34,774 nt of DNA from an uncultured Thermoleophilia bacterium (GCA_947258365.1 CAMYIK010000006.1:1-34774); one strand, 5' to 3'; numbered from the stretch's first letter, positions 14,788 to 23,929 are shown. Notes: generated by a model not told the origin, from the sequence alone. Numbers and translations are program-made.

Positions 14788-17612
14788 ATGAGGTGCGCCG
14801 TGCATGGATGATGATGGCGGTCGTGATCGGCCTGGTCGCGGCGTCGATCACGGTGGTCGTGCTCCGTCCGACGGTTCTTGGCTTGGATCTACAAGGCGGG
14901 GTGGAGGTCGTGCTTCAGGGGCGCGCGACCGCTGAGTCCGAGGTCAACGACGAGGCCATCGAGCGATCAATCGAGGTCATTCGGAATCGTGTCGACCGCT
15001 TCGGCGTAACCGAGCCCGAGATCCAGAAGCAGGGCGACGACCAGATCATCGTGGCCCTGCCGGGTGCGGACAATCCCGAGCAGGTGGTCGAGGACCTGAT
15101 CCGCCCCGCCCAGCTCAACTTCTACGACTACGAGGAGAACCTCGCTGGTCAGGGCACGCTCGACACGCTGTTCCAGGCCGTCAAGCGCGCGCAGCGCACG
15201 ACACCGGATAACGCCGAACTCAGACGGCCGGCCTTCTACTTGTTCGGGAAGGCTCCTCAGCGAGAATTCCTACTGGGACCGAAGTTTGGTCGACAGTCCT
15301 TCGATGACGCGGTCGAGGCGCAGTTCCCGCAGGGGCGCCCTGGCGGCACGACCATCGAGGAGGTGCCCGCAGGCCTGCTCGTCGCCAGCGAGGAGCAGCA
15401 GCTCTCTCAAGACAGCGACCTGACCCAGTCGCAGTTCCACGTGCTCCAGAACAACCCGGGTCTGTCGGGCAACGACATCGAGCGGGCCTTCGTTCAGACC
15501 AATACGCAGACCCTGGGCGACCCGACGATCGACGTCGCCATGGACTTCACCGACGAGGGTGGAGACAAGTTCCAGGACATCACCGCGGAGCTCGCTCAGC
15601 GCGGGCAGATCCTGCAGACGAACCAGACGTTCGCGGTCATTCTGGACAACGAAATCGTCAGCCGCCCTTTCATTGACTTCCAAGACCTCCCGACCGGTAT
15701 CAGTGGTGGGCGGGCGGTCATCCAGGGGAACTTCTCGACAGGTGAGGCACGGCGTCTCGCCGATCAGATCAACTCCGGTGCCATCCCGATCGAGCTCGAA
15801 GTCATCAGCCAGCAGGAGGTCTCAGCGACCCTTGGTGCGGAGTCCCTCAGGCAGGGCCTGATCGCCGGTCTCGTGGGTCTCGCCCTGGTGCTGATCTTCC
15901 TCATCGCCTACTACCGGGTCTTGGGCGCGGTTGCTGCCTTGGCGCTGCTGATCTACGCCTCGATGCTCTACGCCGCGATCGAATTGGTGCCGGTCACGCT
16001 GACGCTGCCGGGTATCGCGGGAATCATCCTCACCATCGGCGTCGCCTCAGACGCGAACGTCGTGATCTTCGAACGCGTGCGAGAAGAGGCGCGTGCGGGA
16101 CGCACGCCGAGAACAGCTCTTCTGAACGGATACAAACGCGGTATCAGCGCCATCATCGACGCGAACGTCGTGACGCTCGCCACCGCAGTGATCCTGTTCC
16201 TGTTCGCGACCGCCGGAGTCCGTGGCTTCGCCTTCACCCTGTTCATCGGTGTCCTGCTGTCGTTCTTCACCGCGGTCTTCGCCACGAGGGCGATCTTCGG
16301 CCTGCTGGTGGACACACCGGTGCTGCGCGATGACCGGTTCATGGGCCTCAAGCAGAAACAGCCGAACTGGAACTTTGACTTCGTCGGCCGTTGGAAGATG
16401 TGGTTGGCCATTTCGTTCATTCCGATCATCATCGGAATGGGCTGGATCGGCATCAACGGTCTGAACCTCGGCCTCGACTTCGAGAGCGGTAGCCGCTTCC
16501 AGCTGGCCTTCGAGGAGCAACCAAGCGAGACGGCCGTGCGCGAGGCCTTCGCGGACCTCGGCCTAACGGCGAAGGTGCAGGAAACCGAGTCGGTTACCGA
16601 GCAAGGCCTGCTGGGTTTCCAGGTCACGACATCGGTGCTCCAACCCGAGGCGCGCAACGAGGTCGAGGATGCGCTCCAGGAGCAACTCGGCGAGTTCGAG
16701 GTCGAGCAGTTCGATCTCGTCGGGCCGACCTTCGGACGCCAGATCGTGCGCAACGCGATCACCGCGATCATCCTGTCGTTCATCGCGATGGTCGTCTATC
16801 TGACCATCCGATTCGAGTACAAGCTCGCCCTGCCCGCACTTCTGTCGGTCGTCCAAGACGTGCTGCTCTCGATCTCGATCTACGCCTTCACAGGACGGGA
16901 GGTCACCGCGGCGACGGTGGCCGCCTTGCTTACCGTGCTCGGGTACTCCTTGTACGACGTGGTGATCGTGTTCGACCGAATACGAGAAAACGTTCCGATC
17001 CTGCGCGGATGGAAGTACCGCGACATCGTGAACCGCTCGGTCGCCGAGGTGCTGTCGCGATCCTTGATCACGACCTTCACAACCTTGGTACCGATCATCG
17101 CCCTGTTCTTCTTCGGCGGAGAGACGCTCAAGGACTTCGCGTTCGCGCTGGCGGTCGGAATCTTCTCCGGTGGTGCATCGTCGATCGTGATATCCGCGCC
17201 CCTTGCCGCCCTCTGGAAAGAGCGTGAGGACCCGGACAAACAGGCGCCGACCAAGGCGGAGAAGCGCGCCAAGCTCACCACCGGGCGCGACTCGGACGTC
17301 GCCGACGTGGACGAGCTGACTCGTGCGGAGATGATGCTCGACCAGGAACTCGCCGCGGAGGTCGCGCGCGCGGAGGGCAAGTCCCAGATCGGGGCCGGCG
17401 AGGTGGAGATAGAGATCGCCGACCAGGCGCTGCAGGATGCCCTCCCTGATGAGGAGCCTCCGGACCAACCCGAGGCGGATCCGGACGCGGATGCGCCCGA
17501 GCCTGCCGAAGGTGCCGAGCCTGAGTCCACGACACCCACCGAGAAGCGGCCCAGGCGGGCACGGTCCGGCAAGCGCCGGCACCAGAACGTCCGCAAGCGC
17601 CGGCGCCGCTAA
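14784..17612 (+). CDS. secDF: Fused protein translocase subunit SecDF
   Basis: A single 942-residue chain joins SecD and SecF. SecD: GLDLQGG at 33-39, a large exported domain, then the six-segment membrane bundle with VASDANVVIFERVREE containing D423 of the proton path. SecF begins near W529 (WNFDFVGRWKMWLAIS), with GLDFESGS near 563-570 and a second bundle with YDVVIVFDRIREN. SecDF uses the proton gradient to pull exported proteins out of SecYEG. GTG 14784 has GAGGAG nine bases upstream and is preferred over TTG 14775. The chain ends in an unusual tail of about 130 residues, first acidic (DEEPPDQPEADPDADAPEP), then strongly basic (GKRRHQNVRKRRRR). Confidence 0.94.
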   Translation: MNEVRRAWMMMAVVIGLVAASITVVVLRPTVLGLDLQGGVEVVLQGRATAESEVNDEAIERSIEVIRNRVDRFGVTEPEIQKQGDDQIIVALPGADNPEQVVEDLIRPAQLNFYDYEENLAGQGTLDTLFQAVKRAQRTTPDNAELRRPAFYLFGKAPQREFLLGPKFGRQSFDDAVEAQFPQGRPGGTTIEEVPAGLLVASEEQQLSQDSDLTQSQFHVLQNNPGLSGNDIERAFVQTNTQTLGDPTIDVAMDFTDEGGDKFQDITAELAQRGQILQTNQTFAVILDNEIVSRPFIDFQDLPTGISGGRAVIQGNFSTGEARRLADQINSGAIPIELEVISQQEVSATLGAESLRQGLIAGLVGLALVLIFLIAYYRVLGAVAALALLIYASMLYAAIELVPVTLTLPGIAGIILTIGVASDANVVIFERVREEARAGRTPRTALLNGYKRGISAIIDANVVTLATAVILFLFATAGVRGFAFTLFIGVLLSFFTAVFATRAIFGLLVDTPVLRDDRFMGLKQKQPNWNFDFVGRWKMWLAISFIPIIIGMGWIGINGLNLGLDFESGSRFQLAFEEQPSETAVREAFADLGLTAKVQETESVTEQGLLGFQVTTSVLQPEARNEVEDALQEQLGEFEVEQFDLVGPTFGRQIVRNAITAIILSFIAMVVYLTIRFEYKLALPALLSVVQDVLLSISIYAFTGREVTAATVAALLTVLGYSLYDVVIVFDRIRENVPILRGWKYRDIVNRSVAEVLSRSLITTFTTLVPIIALFFFGGETLKDFAFALAVGIFSGGASSIVISAPLAALWKEREDPDKQAPTKAEKRAKLTTGRDSDVADVDELTRAEMMLDQELAAEVARAEGKSQIGAGEVEIEIADQALQDALPDEEPPDQPEADPDADAPEPAEGAEPESTTPTEKRPRRARSGKRRHQNVRKRRRR

Positions 17613-17639
17613 ACCCGGCTACATCTCCCGCCGATAGGG

Positions 17640-17675
17640 CAGTAGGCGGGGCCGCGCAGGGCCCCGTCCTTACTG
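17640..17675 (+). terminator. Hairpin after secDF, likely terminator
   Basis: A stem of CAGTA-GG-C-GGGGCC pairs with GGCCCC-G-TCC-T-TACTG around a GCGCAG loop, with two small bulges, 28 bases past the secDF stop. No T-run follows (TCCTC), as is common in high-GC genomes. It would end the long pdxS-to-secDF transcript. Confidence 0.5.
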
Positions 17676-17702
17676 TCCTCGCCGTGCCCGCGGAGGTGTT
17701 TC

Positions 17703-18194
17703 GTGATTCCGGAGTTGATCGGCCTGGCCGCCGCAACAATGGCGTTGGCCTTCATGTACGTACGTGCCCCGCAGTCGGCCACACCCGACGACGACATAAC
17801 TCAGGAGATTCCCGTCGCGAAGGCACCCGTGGAGCGTTCGGTTCCGGCTCCGGCGCAGCCGTACCTGCCTCGGTCGGGCCCTGCCTGGCATGCCCTTTCC
17901 GGCGAGTTCGTGATCACCGGCGAGGCTCGGCGGGCTGGTGATCTTGCGCTGGTGGAGGTGCCTCTCGCCAAGGCGCTGCGGCGACCTCCGATCGCGTCGC
18001 GCATCTGCGACGACAGCCCAGCGCCCGGCTCGGTCTCACTCATCGTCCGCAACGAGGAAAACTGCGTGGAGAGCACCCTGAGGGTCGCCACGTCAGGCAA
18101 GCCACGCTCGTCGGCGACCACGCTCGTCGTGTGCGTCAATGCGCGCGATCGGGGCCCGTTCCGGCTACACGGGCGCTTCAAGCTACGCGGTTAG
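17703..18194 (+). CDS. Small membrane-anchored or secreted protein, unknown function
   Basis: A 163-residue protein with one hydrophobic N-terminal segment (about 4-20, LIGLAAATMALAFMYV) and then a Pro/Ala-rich exported linker. The folded-looking C-terminal part (about 60-163) has beta-strand character: FVITGEARRAGDLALVEV and TTLVVCVNARDRGPFRLHGRF. It contains three cysteines (residues near 103, 120 and 142) that could form a disulfide. GTG 17703 has GGAGGTG four bases upstream, a strong ribosome binding site. I do not recognise a family. It lies between secDF and recJ, both on the same strand, but a hairpin separates it from secDF. Confidence 0.62.
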   Translation: MIPELIGLAAATMALAFMYVRAPQSATPDDDITQEIPVAKAPVERSVPAPAQPYLPRSGPAWHALSGEFVITGEARRAGDLALVEVPLAKALRRPPIASRICDDSPAPGSVSLIVRNEENCVESTLRVATSGKPRSSATTLVVCVNARDRGPFRLHGRFKLRG

Positions 18195-18211
18195 TGATCG
18201 GAGGCCGTTGG

Positions 18212-18255
18212 TACCGTGGGACGCGGTGCTGATGGCGACACAACACACGGTCTGA
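18212..18255 (+). promoter_or_regulatory. recJ promoter-like box and 7-codon upstream ORF
   Basis: TACCGT at 18212-18217 is a TANNNT-type -10 box. From ATG 18232 a seven-codon frame (MATQHTV) runs to TGA at 18253-18255, which abuts the recJ GTG at 18256 with no gap. Ribosomes finishing it could restart on recJ, which itself has no clear ribosome binding site. Confidence 0.35.
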
Positions 18256-20832
18256 GTGCCCTGGAGCGCTAAGCGCGTCCAGTACGAGGACGTCGCGCGG
18301 CTGCGAGAATCACTGGCCTGCCCCGAACCCCTCGCGTGGACGCTGGTGCGCCGCGGCTTTACCGACCCGGAGGAAGCTCGCTCCTTTCTCTCGGCGGATG
18401 GACCGCTGGAGCCACCAACAGATCTCGCCGGGGTCGCGGATGCGGCCGAGCGCCTGGCCGAAGCAATCGCTCGGGGCGAGCAGATCGTCGTTCATGGCGA
18501 CTACGACTGTGACGGCATCAGCTCTACCGCGATGCTCACGAGAGCCGTGCGCAGCCGTGGCGGAAAGGTTTCGACCTTCTTGCCCTCACGGTTCACAGAC
18601 GGCTATGGCGTCAGCACGGCGACCGTAGAACGGCTGGCGGGCGATGGGGCGCAGGTACTCGTGTGTGTCGACTGCGGTACGACAGCCCGGGCCGAGCTCG
18701 AGCGCGCGCATGAGCTCGGTATGGAGACCATCGTTCTGGATCACCATCTGGCCGGCGGGATCCGACCCCCGGGGATTCTTGCGAACCCGGCGATGGGGCA
18801 ACCGCACGGAGCGCTGCCCTCGGCGGCCGGGGTGGTTCTGAAGGTCGTTCGCCAACTGGCCGAACTCGACGGGCCCGACACCTTGAAGGTCGACCCATTG
18901 GACGAAATCGACCTGGCGGCTCTTGCCACGGTTGCTGACGCCGTGCCACTGCAGGACGAGAACCGGCGCGTGGTCGCGCAAGGCATCGCCGCGATTCGTG
19001 ATCATCCGCGCCCGGGAATTCGCGCCCTGCTGGAGGCCGCGGGTCAGGACTACCGCTCGGTTGATGCACGAACGCTTGGCTTCACCATTGGTCCCGCCGT
19101 GAACGCCGCGGGCCGCCTGGATCATCCGGATCGGGCGCTCGGCCTACTGCTCGAGACGGATCGGGACGCCGCGCGGCCGGTCGCCGAACGTCTTTGGCAG
19201 CTGAACTCCGAGCGCCGAGACATCGAGCGTCAAATCACGGACGACGCCATTGCCCAATTCGAAGCTTCTCCCGAGGAACACCAGAGCGCGGCCGCCATCG
19301 TGGTCGGAGGCGAAGGCTGGCACGAGGGCGTGGTCGGCATCGTTGCCTCCCGCATGGCCGAGCGTTTCGAGCGGCCCGCCATCGTCATCTCGATCGATGG
19401 GCATGACGCGAAGGGCTCGGGGCGCAGCGTGGCCGGTGTGGACCTACACGGCTTGGTATCTCAATCGGACGATGTCCTGACCAAGTGGGGCGGCCACGAA
19501 GGCGCCGTCGGTCTTTCGCTGGCACGCGACGACATCCCCGCGTTCCGGCGCGCGCTGTCCATCGCGGCCGAAGGGGCCCGGGCGGCGATCGAGCGCTCTC
19601 GCGTCAAGATTGTCGATGCGGTAGTCGCGGGCTCCGATCTTTCGCTCGCGGGAGCCGAAGCCTTCGAGGCGCTTGCCCCGTACGGTCGCGGCAATCCCAC
19701 CGCCAGCGTGCTTATTCCCGGTGCCGCGATTCGCGGGGTCGGGACCATGGGGGCCGAAGGCCGCCATCTCCAGATCGGCCTGACTGCGGGCGGCGTCAAT
19801 TCCCGAGTACTGGGCTGGTCGCAGGGGCACCGCGCCCAAAGCATCGATGTCGAAAAGCGTCATGACGTCGTTGCGGAGCTGTCGATCGAGCGGTGGCAGG
19901 AGACGGTCGGGCCACGGGTGACGCTCCGGGGGCTGGACGGGCTCGATGAACGTGCGCCGGAGGACGGCCGGGGCACTCAGGTGGCGTTGGCATCAGATCA
20001 GCCGTTCCGTTCGCTCACGGACGCCGTCTTTGCCGAAGCGCCAACGCCCTCGTCTGCGGGCCCGAGCGCGACGGCGGCACACGTCGTCGACACCAGGGGC
20101 AGCGGCGCCCTTTCGAGAGTCGTCGCGTTGAGCGCGGCTGATAATGGCGTGCTGATGGTGGCAAGCGACGCGGTCAAGCGCGAGGCGGCTCTTCGAACCG
20201 TCCTCAGTCCTCGGCGCCTCGGCTGTGAGCGGGTCGCGGTCCTCAGCGCCGACCGTGAAGCTACGAGGGCTCGGGAGGTCCTGGAAGACCCTCGGGGAGG
20301 ATCCCTGCTCGGCATCGTCGACTATTCCTCGCTTGAGGGAATGTCACCCCTTGACGGTGTCCATGTCGTCGCGCTGGATCCCCCGAGCAGCCCGAAGCAG
20401 ACTTCCGCGCTCATCGGAGCAGCCGGATCTGGCTGGCTGCACTTTGCATGGGGGCCTGAAGAGCAGGCGTTTGCGCAGCACGTCTTGATGAACCGGACCG
20501 ACATTCGCGCCGCGGCCCGCCTGGCGTGGCCCATCCTTCGGGGCGCGACCGAGCACAGCTGGCCGGCGATAGCCCTTGCGCTGAGGCCAGTGATGGAGCA
20601 GGTCGGCCTGTGGGTCGTGGCTGACGCGATACGCGCCCTTGGAGAAGCGGGGCTCTGTGAGGTCACAGAAGACGCGCTACGCGTCGTGCCGGATGCGCAT
20701 GGCGACCTCGCCACGACACCGACGGGGCGGCGCCTCATCGAGTTCAGGCAGAGGGGAGAGGACTACCTCACGAGAGCCCAGACGCTTGATGTTAAGACAG
20801 TCGGCCTGGCCGCAATAGCGACGGCCGGCTGA
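18256..20832 (+). CDS. recJ: Single-stranded-DNA-specific exonuclease RecJ
   Basis: RecJ degrades single-stranded DNA 5' to 3' in recombination and repair. The 858-residue protein has the DHH phosphoesterase core: VHGDYDCDGIS with D82, D84 and D86, VCVDCGT, and LDHHL with D162, H163 and H164. The DHHA1 domain has SGRSVAGVDLHG and GGHEGAVGLSL, and an OB-like domain follows (HLQIGLTAGGVNSRVLGW). The last 300 residues form an extra C-terminal region, seen in longer RecJ proteins, ending in a segment rich in helices. GTG 18256 is chosen because upstream frames are closed. RecJ is absent from many classical actinobacteria such as mycobacteria, so its presence is one argument for a deeper lineage. 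Confidence 0.93.
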   Translation: MPWSAKRVQYEDVARLRESLACPEPLAWTLVRRGFTDPEEARSFLSADGPLEPPTDLAGVADAAERLAEAIARGEQIVVHGDYDCDGISSTAMLTRAVRSRGGKVSTFLPSRFTDGYGVSTATVERLAGDGAQVLVCVDCGTTARAELERAHELGMETIVLDHHLAGGIRPPGILANPAMGQPHGALPSAAGVVLKVVRQLAELDGPDTLKVDPLDEIDLAALATVADAVPLQDENRRVVAQGIAAIRDHPRPGIRALLEAAGQDYRSVDARTLGFTIGPAVNAAGRLDHPDRALGLLLETDRDAARPVAERLWQLNSERRDIERQITDDAIAQFEASPEEHQSAAAIVVGGEGWHEGVVGIVASRMAERFERPAIVISIDGHDAKGSGRSVAGVDLHGLVSQSDDVLTKWGGHEGAVGLSLARDDIPAFRRALSIAAEGARAAIERSRVKIVDAVVAGSDLSLAGAEAFEALAPYGRGNPTASVLIPGAAIRGVGTMGAEGRHLQIGLTAGGVNSRVLGWSQGHRAQSIDVEKRHDVVAELSIERWQETVGPRVTLRGLDGLDERAPEDGRGTQVALASDQPFRSLTDAVFAEAPTPSSAGPSATAAHVVDTRGSGALSRVVALSAADNGVLMVASDAVKREAALRTVLSPRRLGCERVAVLSADREATRAREVLEDPRGGSLLGIVDYSSLEGMSPLDGVHVVALDPPSSPKQTSALIGAAGSGWLHFAWGPEEQAFAQHVLMNRTDIRAAARLAWPILRGATEHSWPAIALALRPVMEQVGLWVVADAIRALGEAGLCEVTEDALRVVPDAHGDLATTPTGRRLIEFRQRGEDYLTRAQTLDVKTVGLAAIATAG

Positions 20833-20842
20833 TCCGCCGCGA

Positions 20843-20848
20843 TATCGT
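20843..20848 (+). promoter_or_regulatory. Putative -10 box for a leaderless rel transcript
   Basis: TATCGT lies six bases before the GTG of rel at 20855, and no purine-rich ribosome binding site is present in the 22-base gap after recJ. The geometry fits transcription starting at the start codon. Confidence 0.4.
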
Positions 20849-20854
20849 GGGTTC

Positions 20855-23065
20855 GTGAGCGACGGACTCGACATCATCGAAGTTGACGACGGACTCGCGC
20901 AGCCTCAGCTGCGTGAGCTGCTGGATGAGGTCGCCCTCCACTACCCGGAGGTCGATGTCGACGCGATCAGCCGTGCCTACTCCTTTGCCGAGGAGCAGCA
21001 CCGAGGCCAGATGCGTCACTCCGGCGACCCGTTCATCACCCACCCGTTGGGCTGCGCGCGAATCTGCGCCAGCCTCGGCGCGGATCCTGTGGCGATCACC
21101 GCGGCACTTCTCCACGATACCGTGGAGGACACCGAGGCGACCCTTCAGGACATCGAGGCTGAATTCAGCCTCGATGTGGCCCAGCTTGTCGACGGCGTCA
21201 CCAAGCTCTCCCGGATCCACTTCGACAGCACCGAAGAGCATCAGGCGGAGAACTACCGCAAGCTGATCGTCGCGATGTCCAACGACATCCGCGTGCTGGT
21301 GGTAAAGCTCGCGGACCGGCTGCACAACATGCGCACGCTCAGCTACCAGAAGAAGCACAAGCGACTCCAGAAGGCCCGCGAGACACTCGATATCTACGCA
21401 CCGCTCGCCCATCGCTTGGGTATGCACTCGATTAAGTGGGAACTCGAGGAGCTCGCGTTCCACGCGCTGCATCCGAAGCGGTACAGCGAGATCCAGAGTC
21501 TGGTGAACCAGCGCCGCGAAGAGCGCGAGCGATTCATCGAGGAAGCGGGAGCGTTCCTCGAGGAGAAGTTGGACGAGGCCGGCATCGGGCCGATCGCGAT
21601 CTCAGGACGCGCGAAGCACTACTACTCCATCTACGACAAGATGACCCGCAAGGGCAAGGAATTCAACGAGATCTACGACCTTACGGCCATGAGGGTCCTG
21701 GTCGACTCCGTTAAGGACTGCTACGGCGCTGTCGGCATCGTTCACAGTCTGTGGCAGCCCATGCCTGGGCGCTTCAAGGACTACGTGGCGATGCCCAAGA
21801 TCAATCGCTACCAGAGCCTCCACACCACCGTGATCGGACCGGGAGGCAAGCCGCTCGAGATTCAGATCCGCACCCACGATATGCATCGCACGGCCGAGTT
21901 CGGCATCGCGGCCCATTGGCTCTACAAGGAGACCCAGGGCGAAAAGCAGCTCGACTGGGTCAAGGGAATGCTGGACTGGCAGCAGGAGACCAGCGACCCG
22001 AACGAGTTCCTCGACACACTTCGCTCCGATCTCGAATGGGGCGACGAGGTCTACGTCTTCACGCCGAAGGGCGATGTGAAGAATCTCCCGGCAGCCTCGA
22101 CGCCGCTCGACTTCGCCTATTCGGTCCACACGGACGTGGGGCATCAGTGCGTGGGCGCCAAGGTAAACGGCAACATCGTGCCTCTGACATACACCCTGAA
22201 GTCGGGGGACATCGTCGAGGTGCTGACCTCGAAGTCGCGACGCTCGCCCTCGCGCGACTGGATACACCTGGTCAAATCGAGCCGTGCTCAGTCGAAGATC
22301 CGTCAGTTCCTCCAACGCGAACGCCGTGAGGATGCCGAACACACGGGGCGCGATGCGCTGCAGGAAGGCCTGCGAAAGGCCGGGCTGCCCAGTCAACGGA
22401 TTGCCGGCTCTTCCTTGCTCGCGGAGATCATCAAGGACATGGGCTTCCCGAAAGCACGGGAGTTCTACGTCTCGCTGGGGCTCGGCAAGACCTCGACCGA
22501 TTCGGTGGTCAACAAGGTGCTGCAGCGGCTCAAGGCCGGCCAGGGAGTACACGACGGCCTCGCCAGCAGCCGGCAGGAGGGCGAGCGCCCACGAACGGCC
22601 GCGGCATCCAAGGACCTGGGCATCGAGGTCGATGGAATCGCGGACGTCTTGGTGCGCCTCGCCAAGTGCTGCAAGCCGGTTCCCGGGGACCCAATCGTCG
22701 GTTACATATCGCTGGGCCGCGGGATAACCGTGCACCGGGCAACCTGCCCCAACGCGCAGGCGCTGGAGGCAAAGAACTCGGAGCGCTTCACCAAGGTTTC
22801 CTGGGAAGGCGATAGCCAGCGTGCGTTTCGTGTCGACATCGCGGTGGATGCCTGGGACCGCGCGCGGCTACTTGAAGAACTCTCGCGTTGTTTCTCTGAG
22901 CACGGCGCCGATGTCGTGACCGCACAGATCCATGGCGACGCGGGAATGGTGCACGATCGGTTCACGGTCGATATCGGTGACACCGAGATGCTCCGGGACG
23001 TCGTCGCGGCCCTCCGTCAGATTGAGTCGGTCTTCGACGCGTACCGCCTCTCGCCGGGCTCCTAG
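20855..23065 (+). CDS. rel: Bifunctional (p)ppGpp synthetase/hydrolase Rel
   Basis: Rel makes and degrades the stringent-response alarmone. The 736-residue protein has the HD hydrolase domain with H63, H87-D88 (LLHDTVEDTE) and E91-D92, the synthetase domain with YYSIYDKM, EIYDLTAMRV and YQSLHTTV, and a TGS domain beginning EVYVFTPKGDVKNLPA. The motif with three conserved cysteines CCKPVPGDPIVGY and a C-terminal ACT domain complete it. The synthetase loop carries RFKD (306-309), the RXKD form typical of bifunctional Rel enzymes rather than the EXDD form of monofunctional RelA. Both active sites look intact. It begins 22 bases after recJ. Confidence 0.96.
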   Translation: MSDGLDIIEVDDGLAQPQLRELLDEVALHYPEVDVDAISRAYSFAEEQHRGQMRHSGDPFITHPLGCARICASLGADPVAITAALLHDTVEDTEATLQDIEAEFSLDVAQLVDGVTKLSRIHFDSTEEHQAENYRKLIVAMSNDIRVLVVKLADRLHNMRTLSYQKKHKRLQKARETLDIYAPLAHRLGMHSIKWELEELAFHALHPKRYSEIQSLVNQRREERERFIEEAGAFLEEKLDEAGIGPIAISGRAKHYYSIYDKMTRKGKEFNEIYDLTAMRVLVDSVKDCYGAVGIVHSLWQPMPGRFKDYVAMPKINRYQSLHTTVIGPGGKPLEIQIRTHDMHRTAEFGIAAHWLYKETQGEKQLDWVKGMLDWQQETSDPNEFLDTLRSDLEWGDEVYVFTPKGDVKNLPAASTPLDFAYSVHTDVGHQCVGAKVNGNIVPLTYTLKSGDIVEVLTSKSRRSPSRDWIHLVKSSRAQSKIRQFLQRERREDAEHTGRDALQEGLRKAGLPSQRIAGSSLLAEIIKDMGFPKAREFYVSLGLGKTSTDSVVNKVLQRLKAGQGVHDGLASSRQEGERPRTAAASKDLGIEVDGIADVLVRLAKCCKPVPGDPIVGYISLGRGITVHRATCPNAQALEAKNSERFTKVSWEGDSQRAFRVDIAVDAWDRARLLEELSRCFSEHGADVVTAQIHGDAGMVHDRFTVDIGDTEMLRDVVAALRQIESVFDAYRLSPGS

Positions 23066-23072
23066 GAGCCCG
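23055..23072 (+). terminator. 18-base perfect palindrome over the rel stop codon
   Basis: CGGGCTCCTAGGAGCCCG is self-complementary and contains the rel TAG (23063-23065). A second pair of arms, AGCCCGC at 23067-23073 and GCGGGCT at 23100-23106, could form an alternative larger stem. Either may act as a transcript end; no T-run follows. Confidence 0.4.
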
Positions 23073-23140
23073 CCCGAGATGAAACGCGGCCGGACGCAAG
23101 CGGGCTGACAAAGAGGCCTGGGGACGGCCAGGGCGGCTGA

Positions 23141-23146
23141 TAGCCT
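23141..23146 (+). promoter_or_regulatory. Putative -10 box upstream of the LytR_C protein gene
   Basis: TAGCCT lies nine bases before ATG 23156, with no ribosome binding site between. This would give a leaderless or nearly leaderless mRNA independent of rel. Confidence 0.33.
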
Positions 23147-23155
23147 CGCCCGCCG

Positions 23156-23929
23156 ATGTCCGATCTCGACCTGCTTGTCCCCGCGATTGCGATCGTCGCG
23201 CTCTTTGGAGTTGTCGGCCTGATCGTCCAGTCGGTTCGCCACGGCCGCGCGATCCGCAAGGTCGAGGAACTCCTGCACGATAGTGGCGGCGCCGCGAGCG
23301 AGGCATCGCTCGACCGCATTCGGCAGCTCCAGACCCGCGCCAAAGTATCCACGGGGGTGCGTCGCGGCACAGGCCCGGCCATCACCATCGCCGCGCTCCT
23401 CGGAGTGGCTGTACTGGCTGGTGGCGCCTGGTTCTTCTTGAGCGGCGGTGATGGTGATGGCGGTGGCCAGGCCTCAGGCCAAGAGCAGCCGGCGACCACG
23501 GACGGCAACGGCCAGACCACGCCGGGCGATGAGACGACACCGGACGAAGAGAACCCTCCGGACGACGGCGAGACGACACCGACTGACCCGCAGACGTCCA
23601 CTGAAGTCACCCCGCTGGCGAACAAGGCCGAGGTGACCGTGGCGATCTTCAACGCCTCCGGGATCCAGGGCGCCGCCGGCACAAAGACCCGAGGCATTCT
23701 GGAGGCCGAGGGCTACAGCTTCGGGATCATCGACAACTCACCAGACGGGGCGACCGGCATCTCGCAGACCCAGGTGATGTGGGCCGAAGACAAGGAAGAG
23801 GTGGCGCGGAACGTCGCGCAGGACCTCGAAGTGAGTCTTGTCGGTCCACTTGATGGGCTCACGCCGGATCAAATCGGCGCAGCGGACGTCGCGGTCATTG
23901 TCGGCCTCGACGTCGCGAACCGGCCTTAG
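23156..23929 (+). CDS. Membrane protein with LytR C-terminal (LytR_C) domain
   Basis: A 257-residue protein with two membrane segments (about 8-26 and 74-94). A charged cytoplasmic-looking stretch lies between them, followed by a Gly/Thr/Pro/Asp-rich exported linker and a C-terminal LytR_C domain (about 155-257: VTVAIFNASGIQGAAGT, then VGPLDGLTPDQIGAADVAVIVG). The domain occurs at the end of LytR-CpsA-Psr wall-polymer ligases and in stand-alone envelope proteins such as this one, which lacks the catalytic LCP part. A role at the cell wall is likely. Its stop overlaps the convergent hydantoinase stop through the tetranucleotide TTAG. Confidence 0.78.
   Translation: MSDLDLLVPAIAIVALFGVVGLIVQSVRHGRAIRKVEELLHDSGGAASEASLDRIRQLQTRAKVSTGVRRGTGPAITIAALLGVAVLAGGAWFFLSGGDGDGGGQASGQEQPATTDGNGQTTPGDETTPDEENPPDDGETTPTDPQTSTEVTPLANKAEVTVAIFNASGIQGAAGTKTRGILEAEGYSFGIIDNSPDGATGISQTQVMWAEDKEEVARNVAQDLEVSLVGPLDGLTPDQIGAADVAVIVGLDVANRP

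Noticed and set aside
16563-17582. 339-residue minus-strand frame opposite secDF
   Set aside because: It is an antisense frame over the SecF part and charged tail; its composition is Arg/Gly/Leu repeats with no domain.
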